Of a stretch of DNA of 64,000 nucleotides, positions 45,701 through 57,553 are shown piece after piece (position 1 is the first letter of the stretch; every line of letters begins with the position of its first letter). The DNA comes from Anisakis pegreffii (lineage: Eukaryota; Nematoda; Chromadorea; Rhabditida; Anisakidae): the NCBI GenBank assembly GCA_035041965.1, contig JAPYMA010000858.1, positions 124,001 through 188,000 on the forward strand. Direction: 5' to 3'. The notes beneath the pieces are model-generated. The model had not been told where the DNA came from, did no database searches, and saw only the letters and a list, made by a program, of their open reading frames with translations. Both the position numbers and the translations under genes were made by a program.

Positions 45701-45712
45701 AGCTGGCTTCAT
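39710..45712 (-). CDS. SLC17-family anion/phosphate transporter (MFS), 10 exons, 552 aa
   Basis: Exons 5' to 3': 45329-45712, 44320-44550, 43983-44166, 43509-43636, 42993-43151, 42369-42501, 42044-42136, 41764-41915, 40389-40476, 39710-39816. All join in phase. The product is a twelve-helix major-facilitator carrier of the sodium-phosphate/vesicular glutamate/sialin type. A hydrophilic N-terminus of about 58 residues precedes helix 1 (FRFAVGIMLAAAFFCATS), then a lumenal loop with N-glycosylation sites (NATA, NWTK). Family hallmarks include GGILADRFSPK, RILMGFGEGLVLPTM, LAARWFP, ISDKLKRSSVLSP, VDCTTPTLA and the tail GSGADEQEWAK. Substrate cannot be told from sequence. ATTGCAG lies four bases before the ATG, suggesting trans-splicing. 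Two junctions are less certain: the exon at 42044 appears to end in a GC donor, and its acceptor could be at 42136 or about 15 bases further out. Confidence 0.92.
40700..41705. mobile_element. hAT-like non-autonomous DNA transposon in an SLC17 intron
   Basis: The ends are exact 12-base inverted repeats, CAGTGGTTCTCA at 40700-40711 and its complement at 41694-41705. This is the terminal motif typical of hAT transposons. The 8 flanking bases are TCCTATAC on the left and TCTTATGC on the right, a 6-of-8 match consistent with an aged hAT 8-bp target duplication. No transposase domain was recognised in the roughly 1 kb interior, so it is probably non-autonomous. It lies wholly in the intron between exons 41764-41915 and 40389-40476. 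Confidence 0.7.
44781..44954. repeat. Short element with imperfect terminal inverted repeats in SLC17 intron 1
   Basis: CTTCATACTGACCCTCCGG at 44781-44799 and, inverted, CTTCATATTTACCCTCCGG at 44936-44954 match at 17 of 19 positions and enclose about 174 bases. This looks like a degenerate miniature inverted-repeat element, but no target-site duplication was confirmed. Confidence 0.4.
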
Positions 45713-48700
45713 CTTGCTGCAATACTTATCGGATTTATTGAACTAGTCAGATCTATTTTGATAGCCAAAAGCGACAAAGTCAAGCTTGACAGTCGGATTT
45801 GCAACGTTTATTCCCCTCTGACCTTGAATATTGAATTTATCAAGTATTTCAGGTTCAGCCATCTAAATGTGGAAATTAGCCAATTTAAATGAAGGAAGCC
45901 GAATCGCATCTCAGTGGCAGGTATAATGTGTTTAGGTGATCTCGCAAATATTCAGGTGAAGACTCGATATGAACGATCACTTTGGTTTTAGAATGATAAT
46001 ACTGGACGATAATTTTCAAAAACATCGTTTAACGTTGTTAACATTGTTAAATAAACATTTCAAACCGTGAACTCTTCTTACCGTGGAAATACCGAATATT
46101 TTGAATCGTCCACTGTTTCTCGAAGTTTCCAATCGTTTGTTTACCTTTCAGTACCGAATGGATTGAGCTATTTACTAGTGAGATAAAAAGTGGAATATTT
46201 CGGATTGCTTATCATCCAGACTGAAAGTTCAGATTTTTGGCGTTGGCACGCTTGAGGCACTGAAGGAGAGTAAAGGCACCACGGTTCGATAGTGTTCCAA
46301 AATAGAACGTATGATAACGATGCATGCACCGAGTTGCTATTCAGTCTCGTCTGTATGAATTAGACTCAGGCTCTGGCTGATGTTTGGTCATTCATGTGAA
46401 CACTGACGCTTAAGCTGATACTCATGCTTCGTTCATGTTGAGATTTATTTGAATCGATCCGGATGTTTTCTGAAGCTTGTCGCAGTGCTCTCGACTCATC
46501 CAGCCGTCATTGTTCGTCAAGTTGGGATAGTTGGACTAAGCCAAAGACAGTGACAAGCACAGAAATAGAAGAGCAATTTAAATGACTTTTTCGATTTGTT
46601 TTTCTGAGAACAAATATAGTGGTCATGTTTCGCAGTGCTTGAAAAGCTGCATCAAAATCCGTTCCCATCTTGAATGTTTTGTGGAAGCTTTTTTTCTGAA
46701 GTCGTCTTCATAAATTGGTTAAATTCATGAAGAACATTATGGAAAATCACTATTACCAACAGAACTATGAAGAGAAATGAGGTTAACATGAGCATATTCC
46801 AAAAGTCAAATCATACCGATCGAATTGACAGTGTTCGAACAGTGACTTGCTTATTATTTTCATGCATCCAAATGTCTTCCAATATTTAACGAGCGTTCAC
46901 AGTGATTGCATAATAATAATTAGAGGAGAACGGTAGAGAACTTTTAGGGGCGCAAATAAAAATTAGCTTCAAGGACGACAAAGAACTGGCGAGTCATGAA
47001 TGAAGCTTCAAGGGAATAAGCCCGGTTCATCTATAAATATACTCCCTCATATGAAGCTGGCTTTTAGACGGCCTCATTTCTTACCTACTGCTCGGAAACG
47101 ATTTCCAGTTAATTATTACGGAAAAAAAGGTAAGCAAGTGAAACAGATCATAATGACGGACTTAACGTTCCGAAAGAAACTTATAAACATGTGTTAAGTG
47201 CACTTTGAAATTCTTTATCAATGCTGGTTCATATCACTAACATGATGCTAAGATCAATTCTTATCATACTTCATTATACTGCTTTATTCTCGTCAATTTC
47301 TGCTTCTTTTCTCAGCGACATTTTCAGTTTGTACAGCGATGTCAGTCTGGCTTTGTCACTCGCTCATAAAAACTTACTGCTGTTCGTTATCATTTTAATT
47401 GTTTCGCTAACCGTTAAGATGCTGAGGAATATGGTCAGCAAACAATAGTCGGGAAAAAAGTTTGTGTTTCAATTGTTGAAATAAACGGATGAAACAGTGT
47501 AGTGATTACGTGAAAGATGAACATTAAATTCACAAAGCTTTCGATATGCTTCGTTTGGTGAGTATTCAACTGCTAGCATGTAATGTTGGCAGTTATCAGC
47601 ATAGGGCAGTGATGTGCTGCTAATTAGCATCGCTACTTAGTTTCTAACGCTTCACTAAGTGTTCACTCAATAAAGTTTTGTGACTTGCTCACGGTCACGG
47701 TATGCTGATATTCGTATATGATGCAGCATTAAATTGCTGTAAAGTGCGGTGGAAAACGAAAAATCATCGTAGAAATCAAGCAACAATTCCCTTATGCCCT
47801 TAAGATGACCGATGAAAGGTATGTGGGATGAATATGAACACAATATTGTCCGAACGAGAGCAGCCACGCGAAGGTGATGGTCGTTGAATAGGTGAAAGAT
47901 GACCATAACATAACAGGTGAAACTGGAATTCACATTGCTCTAAGAGAGCATCAAACTGTATGAATTAAAAGGGAGCAGTGCTTCAGTATGAGTTATGCAT
48001 TTGCTCATGTCAACGATGCTTTAAATATAACGCTCATTCACCATACTTGTATTGGCTTTACTGAATAAATTAACGTTTCATCAAAACATCTCATCAAAAA
48101 TCGTTGACAGGATCGATTCAAACTAGATAGTTGTAATATTACAGAGTATCTCATCTGGGTACGCACACTCATTGTTTACCACCTCAAAACAGCTGCTTAA
48201 CTGAAATATTTTGATGAGTTTATATGCGTATTTGGAACCGATTACTTCTGCTTATGCACACGCGAATGTCCTAAAATTTGCATTGCAAATTGACTGCAAC
48301 GCGAATTGTTTTGTTTGATTGTGAGTATGAAAAACATCAACAATGTCATTCGAAAAGCATGATCCACACTGATAATCGCGAATAAAATCGATAAACTTTC
48401 TGACGTTATTGCGTAATGATCACCGCTAACACGATTAAAAGAACGAGTGAACCTCATATTGGTAAAAAATTCAGGATGGTGAAATAGATCAACGAAAAGC
48501 TGGCATTCGAAAATATGTTCAAGATATTGAAGCCAAGATTTAAAAGCTGTCTCAAGGGACCGTAACCGAAATATATGCTATGACGAACAGAGAACAACAC
48601 TTTCATCCGTCTCCACATATGCATAACTTATCTCCACTATCAGTTTTTCGACAAAGCTATCTGCTTTCTTACTCTTCTTCGCAACACTAAATTCCGAATG

Positions 48701-49316
48701 GAAAACTACTGATTGCGAGTAACGCGTATAAATTATTTTGATAAAATTTTTTGCCACCGTTGTTGTCTTTTATCGCATAATTATGTGCCATTTGAGTTTG
48801 CTACATTTCAGATTTTCAATCTCGTCTAAATGTGTTTTAGTTGGGGATCGGAATGACCGTTGAGAATTATAATTAAGTTTCAGAGTATCGTGAAATTTTT
48901 AATTCGCATTGATCGCGCCGATCTTGAAAATGTTTCCTTGAAGTGCTTTTTGCTTGTTGAATATGTTGCGTGAAAATGTTGGATGCAATTGATGCTGAGT
49001 GTTGATGAGAGTGGAACGTTGAAGAGTGCTGTTGAAACACAATCACCATGAATGAGTTAGTGACGAGCACGAACATGGTGATAATTGATGGTAATGCACT
49101 GAACTCCTTTTGTTTCTTTAATGGTGATTGATGATCCGCAAAAGAGTGCTTGATTGATTGCGGTCGTACAACTCGAATGACCATTGGCGACACTGGTCCG
49201 GTACATCAGGAATCTATCGAGTGCACGCATACTCTTGTTCAGCAATTACGTCTCTCTGTTATCACATTCATCCTTCTTGACATGTTTTTTTTACACAGCT
49301 AACGATATCAGTGCAG

Positions 49317-49493
49317 AGAATCCTTTATCTCGCAGACGACATCAGCTTGAACATACTCACTTCTCTGAACTATAAACGTCTCGAGTATTGCACATCATTC
49401 GTTGTCAGCAAGAGCTTCGCTAATTTCGCTGCTGATTACTGCAAGAGTAATATTCTCATAAGGAGTTCGAATACTCTTACACTGATTCTGGAA
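49317..49493 (+). CDS. Candidate F-box-like exon
   Basis: A 59-codon open stretch lies between an acceptor (GTGCAG|AG) and a donor (GAA|GTAAAT). Its translation contains LADDISLNILTSLNYKRLE followed by a VSKSF motif, which resembles the F-box pattern of a leading acidic pair, helical leucines and VSKxF. If real it would recruit SCF ubiquitin ligase. A possible first exon starts at ATG 49177. No complete gene could be assembled and the resemblance may be chance. Confidence 0.2.
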
Positions 49494-50120
49494 GTAAATA
49501 TTGATTTGGCGCAATCACCCAGTCATATTTCAAGGCTAAGCAAGTGCCGTCCGAAAACAGGGCAACAATAAGTGCACTAGCATCTTTTGGATCTCATAAA
49601 AATTTAACACGAAAGCATTCATCACATTGATGGCTTTACGATACGTATATATTATAGAGGCATTTGTTTCGAGTGAATGGAATCGAAAGGGCGATGAGAG
49701 CAATCAATGTGCTGAGTTTTGCGGTAACTTGCTAACCGTCATCAACGATCATAATAATGCATTCAACATTTCATTAACCTTTGAAAGTTTGGCACTTTAT
49801 ACTTCCAGCTCACTTCATATAATCGAGTTGTATTCTATTTCGTGCTCCCCTCCATGTTCATCGAAGCACATCAGCCAAACAATCCGAACTCATTTTTTTT
49901 CGTTTGATCGATTCAATGCTAAAATATGCTCGCAAATTCATTGCTGCGTAAACTTTCACTGTGAATACTCAAAAAATTGTATGAGAAGCATCTGAAAGAG
50001 AAACAAAAAAAAAAACATCACATTGATTTGCTGAATTCAGTCGAAATTCTCTACTTGTACTTTTTTTAAAGTGCTCTCATGGTATTTAAAAATGTGTGGA
50101 TTCTGTTCTGAACTGTTTTC

Positions 50121-50190
50121 ATGATTTTTTCCATGGATGCGCATATAATTTTTTGATGGATGCGCACATAATTTTTTGATGGATGCGCAC
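50121..50190. repeat. 23-bp minisatellite, three copies
   Basis: Two exact 23-base units (50145-50167 and 50168-50190) containing GATGGATGCGCAC are preceded by one diverged copy at 50121-50144. The array is intergenic. Confidence 0.85.
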
Positions 50191-51258
50191 ATAATCAAAA
50201 AAATATTATCAATTGTCCACAAAAATAGAAGCAATTTCTTCACAACGTACCGTTTTTTTCGTCACCGAACTATCAATTCCGTTGTTTCTATCAGCGCTCC
50301 ATCTATTGTTGACTACATCGTAATTTGAGGAGTTGACATTACCAAATCATATTATTCAAGCGATGGTGATTTATGCTTGCATTTTGCTCTTATTGACATT
50401 ACGGAGTAGGTGTCACTAGAAGCAATTGTCTATGTTCGGCATTCTTCTCGAAAACGTATATGAAACTCCATTTTGCTGTGTAAAATGTATCGAGCTATTC
50501 TTGGATTTGAAATAGTATTTTTTCGCAATCGCTAGGAGCAACTTATGATTATTATATCACGGAATAGCCTTTGAAATAAATCTCGTGTAAATTATTATAG
50601 TTGGGCAAATTCCTGGAGGTTTATTTGCGTTTACGTCAAAGTGGTCGCCTCTCAAAATCACCTTATAAACAATTGGAAATTTTCCGAATCGGCTTCACAT
50701 CAATCCTTTTCCATCAGTGTGAAAATGGCAGCAATTTCCATGGATTTTGAACATGCGGAACGAAGATGAATTTGCCCTTTTCAGTTTTGTCGAGAGATGA
50801 TCACAGCTTCATGACGCTTCATCTTTCATGTATCGACGAAAACTAACTCGAGATTGGTCGAAAACTGTCATTTGCGTAGAATGTATAATAGCTAAGCAGT
50901 GCAAATCAATGTTAATGCTAGATGCGATGCTCTTCGCTTTTAAGAATTAAATCTTGAATCAGACCATTGAAGTGGTCGAATCAATGAATCTTAGTATCTC
51001 ATCCTTTCTTTTTTGCATCTTCTTTTCTTCCAAGCAGCATCCCCATAGAATTTTTCTCTCTCTATAAACTAATGTGTGTAAAATTACGATAACATCGTTT
51101 GAGTTTCAAACTGGGCCCATTACGTCTGTCTGGCAACGGACACAAAATTCCAATTCGTTTCCAAAATTACTTCGACGAATTTTACGAGTAAATGAAACCC
51201 TTGTTTATACCAGTAACCAATGATGAATTCAAACTGTGATTTGTGCTTGTTCAAATTA

Positions 51259-52018
51259 TCAAAAGGAAGGAAATAATCCATTGGATTGTTTCAGTCTGTT
51301 CTGCCTGGAAAAGAGTGACAACTGAAGTTTTTGGTGAAAAACAGGGAACCATGGATAGGAACATTCGAAAAAATGGAGTGATGAAATATCCTGTTTGATG
51401 GATTCACAATTAAATCGAAATGCCCAAGGGAGAGAGGCACGATAAAGTATTGTCGACAAGCACACATCTTGGACAGATCAAATTAATCGTCTTCTTTGTT
51501 GATTTGATCTAATGATACGATTACTCACAAGCAGCATATCAGCGCGTTCATAAGATGAGAAATATTAGCTGAAAAAGAAGTTATGGTATTGATTAATTCA
51601 ATCAAGTTAGCAATGAGCCTGAGAAGTGAATGTGCACTTGCAGTGGTCGTATTGTGATTAGTGCGATTAGTTGCTATCGAGAGCACTTTGATTTCGGCCG
51701 TCAGTGATCGAATTCGCTTCAATTAACAATTTGTTTAGCTCAGTGGAATGCAGCAACAAACAATTGAGCTTGATGACCGATTCGGACTTCACTTGGCTCG
51801 CTTTTGAGAAAAAATACCGTCCGATTCTGAAGATGTTCTAAGTTTTCTTACACGTTGTCTTCCAGCAGCTTCGAAACTTTGTCCGAGAGAAAGTGACGCT
51901 TGCCATGTTGTGCAGTCAGTCGTTCGTTCAGGCACTGTTTCAACCTTTTGAAATTAGTGCATGATTCTAAGTGCTTTTTCGAGTGACCGTAATAATTGCG
52001 TGACAATTTGACAGTCAT
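51259..52018 (-). CDS. Small predicted protein of unknown function, 4 exons, 120 aa
   Basis: Exons 5' to 3': 51852-52018, 51687-51796, 51529-51568, 51259-51304. They join in phase and end in TGA (363 nt). The start ATG directly follows CATACAG, an acceptor-like site. The protein is hydrophilic and mostly helical in appearance, with a basic N-terminus (NYYGHSKKH), a Leu-rich centre (KLNCLLLHSTELNKLLIEA) and no signal peptide. I do not recognise the family; the size and helical character would suit a small scaffold or complex subunit, but this is a guess. The three introns are short. The first could alternatively end at TTCAG (51822), but that would leave a 25-nt intron, too short to be likely; GCGAG|C gives 55 nt. 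It lies head-to-head with the next gene, their starts about 320 bases apart. Confidence 0.45.
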
Positions 52019-52340
52019 CTGTATGACAAGCTCAACTCATTTAATCCAATTCCCTTCCATTTCCGGCAGCGAATAGTTTTTCTAATTTATAGCTATCCAT
52101 TACGTTTGATATATCCAATGGTCGTCGTTTGTTTGTATGTGCTTATATTCATTTTCAACGATGATGTCTTTTGTTTCACGCACATATTTCGATGTTTGCA
52201 CGATTAATCCCTCAGTTTCTCGTTTGATAATGATGCTGTTTATCTCATTCGCGGACCATAATGGATAATGAGCTTGTTTACTGAAACTCGTAATTTATGT
52301 TGCATATTGATCAGAGTTCAAATTTCTCAACTTCCAATTA

Positions 52341-55300
52341 ATGCTCACAGCAGATCATATTGCAGTCGATGGTGACAAACAAGTATTTGAGAATATTCAC
52401 TTTCAAAAATGCCCACGATTTTCGAGCAATATCGCAACGTTTACCCGGAACTCACCCAACCAAAATATCAGTTGGTCTGATGCATTATTGTTTTCGTATA
52501 ACACGTTTAGTTTAATGCTGATGGTTACGATTTTACCCGGAGATCCTGGAGAGCAGCAGACGGGAGAATAGTAGACGCTTCTCGGGTTCTAATTAGTGCT
52601 TGCAAAATCCAGTTCATCTCTCAATCTCGGGACGGAAATTAGATCCCAGGATATTCCGCGAATCATAAACGAAAAACAAGGAAACGATGAAGACAAGAAA
52701 CCGAGCGGGACTGATGACATCACGAAAATTTTGCTTACTGCCTTCTGGAAAAAGAAGTTTGAGGTGGCGTTAATATGTAATTATTTATGAACAAACTGGG
52801 AATGGTTGATAAGCAATCAAAGACGATCATATTACCAATACGTAGAAAAATTTCGTGAAATCCCAAAATCCCAGGATTTTTGGGAACATAGTTCCCGAGA
52901 CGGGAATCATGATTTAGATATGTGGGTGCCATAGATGACTGATTTATAAGAGAATTGTGATGCATGTAATTCGACTGACTGATTTATATCAGAGTGTGTT
53001 CCAGTTAAACTCTTCCTCAATAATCTCATGATGGTGCGCAAAATTCTCATAAACGCAATAAATTGCGTTGGAATGGAGTAGTTTTAAATTTATTGCCTTG
53101 GCGAGCGCTGCCTACTCGTCGTATAATTTTGATGCATCATTGTTTCTTTCACTGATGTCCAATGCCCCATCAGCCATCATCATCATCTCTTGAATCTCAC
53201 ATTTTTGCATACATATTCCACCAATCTTTCAACTGGAGTACCGAACGATCCGCACTAAAATAGTTTTCCGCTGAAAATACTACAGTCTCTTATTGCAAAG
53301 GAACTTTCAATGTTCACTTATAGTTAGCTGGTCATTGTGATTTTGAACTCATCATGCTATTCTCCACAATTTTGCATGTGCTTTGCCATTCACATCATCA
53401 GTATTCACGAAAGTTGTTGGCAATCATAGTCGACTATGGTGATTGACGTGAGAAGAATGGAAAGCGAGAATTTGATTCATGAAAAACATCTTCAAATAAT
53501 CAACGGGGATGGTCGAATGCTTTGAGCATTCGTTCTGCTGTCGAATTCTAACTTAACAACTTCCTCTTCATGAAACTTGTTGAACAGATTTGTTCACATC
53601 ATGTGCATTGTTTTATAGCTGAGTGAATTTTTTCAGAGTGTACTCACTTCAATTGAATTGTTCGCATTTAGAACGAAGCACGACAACGAATGGAAATCGT
53701 GAAATCACTTGTGAGCGCTGCGGATTTGTTCATGATATGAAACGGTATCAGATTTTCTCCAACTGATATTTGATTTTTAAGATATTAATTATCTCAACGA
53801 TTCCATTTCAGAGGTTGCGAACTTTTATCGCATGATTGTGCTTTTTCAAAAAATTGGCAAGTTTTCATTGATTCGTTGCTCAAAATAGACCAGGGCAGTA
53901 AAGAAATTTGATATTTCTGTAAGCTTCGAAGGTAGATGAAGTTGAGCGATTTCGAATAGCTGCTGATAAAGATGGCAGGTATCTTCAACTAAACATAAAA
54001 CATAATCTGAAATTGTTCGATCCAAACTTTCTTGTCTATAAGCATCAAAGAGGGCATACATGATTCAGAATAGGATTTCATCACACCAAATGGAATGACG
54101 TGAAATGGAAAATAGGGGAAAATTTGGTTTCCAATAGTGTCGAACATTCAAACCCGTATTCCATGTTTGTTCAGAAGGAAATTTATGTGGATGAATTGGA
54201 AAATGATTCATCGATTAACAAAAACGATAATTCCATCTGAGCGTTCACCACTTTTGCGTGAACATGGTAATGCTGAAAAGTGGAACATGCAATAGCTGGA
54301 ATCAACTGAGAACAGCACTGAGAAATAATGAAACGAAAGCTGACAACATCGATCAATTATGGTCTTGAGTATTCTTTGGTGTCATATCCACACGATTCAA
54401 GAGATGGCATTTATCATTTTTCGCAGTCTCTTAAGCATTTGAAAATGCATATGGAAGTTTTTGTTGTGAGTGAACATGACTTGAGGGATGATCATAAATA
54501 AACTCTTGCGTCATTTATCGTTGGCAAATACATCAGCTGAATCACTTTAACTAACAATTACAACGACACAACGTTTGCATGTGATTATCAATTTTGTTTT
54601 TTAGATGGATTCGATATTAATCACAAAATGCTTATTGATATTCTGATGTACGCGTAGTTACGACGAGTATTTTCTTCACTCAGCGAATTGTTCTCCATGT
54701 GGAAAATGGGATGTTTTTGTTCGAAGCGAAGAGCGAAGAAGGTCGCTAAACGAACAACGTCTGCCTATCTTGGACTTGCTATGATTGAGGTATTTGTGTT
54801 TATTTTAGTGGTTTTAAGTTTTTTTTTTCTTACTGGAGTGTGTGCTATCGGATTCCAGTGGCATCCATCATAAGAGAATGATGATCGGAAAATGTAGAAC
54901 GTAAACACATCTACAGTTGATGTGATACGTTTAGTGCGGCTGGTCGTTGTCTGCTACTGTGAACATGCACTTGACTGATTTGTATGTCATTCATTGTCAC
55001 TTTATTCATTGTCACAACTCAAAAATATCAATTTTTGCGTTTTTGTGCGACACGAGATTTCCGACATATTAGAGGGTGTTCCAATGGAAGAAATTTTAGC
55101 AGAATATTTCCCATTGCATTATGTCGTTTGTATTTTCGGCGCAATACTTTTGTTACTGTCCGTCTTCTGAAAGAATATGCGCACAGCAGCACGCCTACAC
55201 ATTAGCGGTCGCATAATCGTTTCGAACAGAAACTGCTTTTGTAGACAAAGTGCTCACGGAATAATTGACGAATGCAATACAAAGTAACGAAAGGTTCCGT

Positions 55301-55539
55301 TTTAAACATTTCTCAATATTTGCAATGTTCAAATAGTGTCATTTCAAAGATTTGTTCAGGCAAATAAAGCAGCAGCGTTGATGGTTGGTAATGCATGTTC
55401 GGAGGATTTACAACAAGAAATAGCTGAGCGCTTGATTCGTAAGGCGAAAAATGACGGTTGTACAGTATCGGTGGTTGATGGGTGCCTATACATCGATTAT
55501 AAATTTGTTGGATCTTTACCACCTGGAGTACTTTTGTAG
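52341..55539 (+). CDS. Predicted small protein of unknown function, 5 exons, about 159 aa
   Basis: Tentative exons: 52341-52371, 52597-52763, 53672-53710, 54727-54789, 55360-55539, joined in phase and ending in TAG. Exon 2 is Ser-rich then acidic/basic (GNDEDKKPSGTDD) and runs into a helical, charged segment (AFWKKKFENEARQRMEIVK). The last exon begins ANKAAALMVGNACSEDLQQE and ends in SLPPGVLL. No known domain was recognised. The last exon (acceptor TTTGTTCAG) and exon 2 are the best supported; the first exon and the exon at 54727 (an AAG acceptor) are weakest, and the real start may lie elsewhere. A minus-strand frame at 53846-54061 lies inside its intron and also reads like protein, so strand assignment in this segment is not final. 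Confidence 0.35.
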
Positions 55540-57553
55540 TGTGGAATTCACCTCTTTTGTTGTGTACAAATATTCGATCTTTTTGCATTCATATTTTGCT
55601 GTTCACTATCGTCAATTCTTTCATTTCACATGCAACATCCCCTTTGATCGTTGCGTATTTTTATAACTAAATTCTGATTAAGAAGCAATGTCGAGGAATA
55701 AAATCATTGTAACGAACAAATAAATCATCAGACATCTTCGATCAAGCGAGATACAAAAAAAGGAATTGAGAATTAACAATCTGCTGGAGAATCACTTTGA
55801 TGTTAGCGTATACAAAGAGTATTGCAATGCGCATTGATAATTTGAGTGAAGATAACGTTGAGAGGAATATAAGGGGAACAGAACGACAATTTTATTTCCG
55901 TCCAATTGTCTCACCGCTATCACATGAATTGATTAAGTTCATGAGCTCTATTAAAGCAAAAGGCTTGCTTGAGATATTGTTGAATACAGAATGCGTAAAT
56001 GCTTTTATTTGTTTTGGGAATTGCGAATATATTACGAATAAGTGTTCATTATAATAATGAAAGGATATCACTCAGATACTGATGAATTGTTTATTCACTA
56101 ACGGCATTCATATACAAAACAGTTCAGAGTAGGCATTCTCATAAAGCGAATCGTTGATATCGCATGGCGCACTTATCGAACTCGTTATTTTATGACCTGC
56201 TGTGATTCTGTGAATGCAAATACATCGTCCACTTATTGAAGAAACTTCCAACCGAGTGGACATGGAGGAACAAACGAATTCGACCAATTCATCGTCAATA
56301 CCTTGAGGATTATTCGCTATTGAATTTGCTTTGAGGATAATTCGTTGGAAAATATAGCTGAATCAGATGGCTGTCATATCCATCTAGAGAGCTCAAATGC
56401 ATTAAGCTCTACTGAACAATGTGAAATTGATGTGAGAGGACTGAATTTTTCCGTAGCAAATCACGTGGATATTTGAGAAAGCCTACATGAACATAGTTGA
56501 TGAAGAGTAGTTACATACCTGTACACTGTAAGACAAGTCAACTGAAACGATTATATATCTCAATGAGGTTTTTAGTTGGTATGAGCGTTTGATTAGGTCA
56601 AGCTCACAATCAGTATAACAACAGAATGATGCATTCAAAAGTGATTGTTTCCAGAAGGACAAACTGAATGAACGAGCGATTCGATTGATAAATGCACAAG
56701 CTTCATAATGCAATTCACTGGGTGTATTGAGGAACCACCCACATAAGATGTTAACATGGTAGCATTCGATCATCAGCTTTAACGACACAACGATGCGATG
56801 AAAATAGCTTCAGCTGCTGAATAGTCGACGCAACCTCAGAATAGTCTCATGATTCCAGTGCGCGCAAAGTTGTTTTAAACAGCCATATGATTGCTCCAAA
56901 CGCTTCATATTTTTCACATTCTGTCGGTGTTCGAATCTGCTGCAAATCGACGCGAACTCGTTTTCCAAATCATCCAACTAACCTTGCGATTGAAGCGAAC
57001 CATGCCGATCATAAAATTTTGCAGACAGCATGTATGCGTTCCCAACAAGGATGATCGTGTTCTTCAGGTAAATCGTGATAAAAAAAGGTGAATCGTATTC
57101 TTCAATTGAATCGTGATAAAAAAAATTGTATGCGGAAATACGTTCAAAGATAACTGCATCAGCATTGGGAATCCTGGCCGTATTCTTTGCAATCCAGGGA
57201 GATGCAGACTGAACCGAAAAGTTCATCGTTCACGGTTCCATCTCTTTCATGCACCCCTTCTGCCACACTAAACAGAATCCTCGTCAATTGCCCGCAAAAT
57301 TTACGCTGAAAGGAAGCGAAGCGCCAATGTCACTGAGGTACACTAAACTCATTAATTCATTCAAATATCATTTTTTTTACACTGATTCGAAGTGTTCTGA
57401 AAGCATTCTGATGCTGCTTGTCGATTCCACAATATATCTTTTTCAAGTAGAACGCATCATTCGCTTGAAAGCACTGATATATTGTGCTATCGACAACTTC
57501 AAAATCGTCACGAATGAAATTTTGAACGAAAAAAACTTCATTGTCACAATCTT
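55540..57553. other. Intergenic between a hypothetical gene and the SK channel 3' end
   Basis: About 2 kb with no supported gene. Plus-strand frame 55797-56054 (85 codons) and minus-strand frame 56483-56788 (101 codons) show no domain, no acceptor context and no partner exons. The right part probably includes the 3' untranslated region of the channel gene. Confidence 0.4.

Larger units (their letters stand above)
45713..51258. other. Intergenic, mostly featureless
   Basis: About 5.5 kb upstream of the SLC17 gene. Only weak candidates were seen: a possible F-box-like exon at 49317-49493 and a short minisatellite at 50121-50190, both listed separately. A plus-strand frame starting ATG 47051 runs into a good donor (AAAG|GTAAGC near 47130), but no downstream exon could be joined. 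A 122-codon plus-strand frame at 49627-49995 has no recognisable domain. No tRNA-like structure was noticed. Confidence 0.4.

Noticed and set aside
51821..51851. 25-nt intron in the 120-residue gene
   Set aside because: Too short for normal splicing; an acceptor giving a 55-nt intron in the same phase was preferred.
52861..52908. GGGA/TCCC-rich partly palindromic segment
   Set aside because: Looks like an eroded repeat but no defined ends or duplications could be found.
53846..54061. Minus-strand 71-codon frame reading like a helical protein
   Set aside because: It reads plausibly but no flanking exons join in phase, and it lies in an intron of the plus-strand model. Left unannotated, with the conflict noted there.
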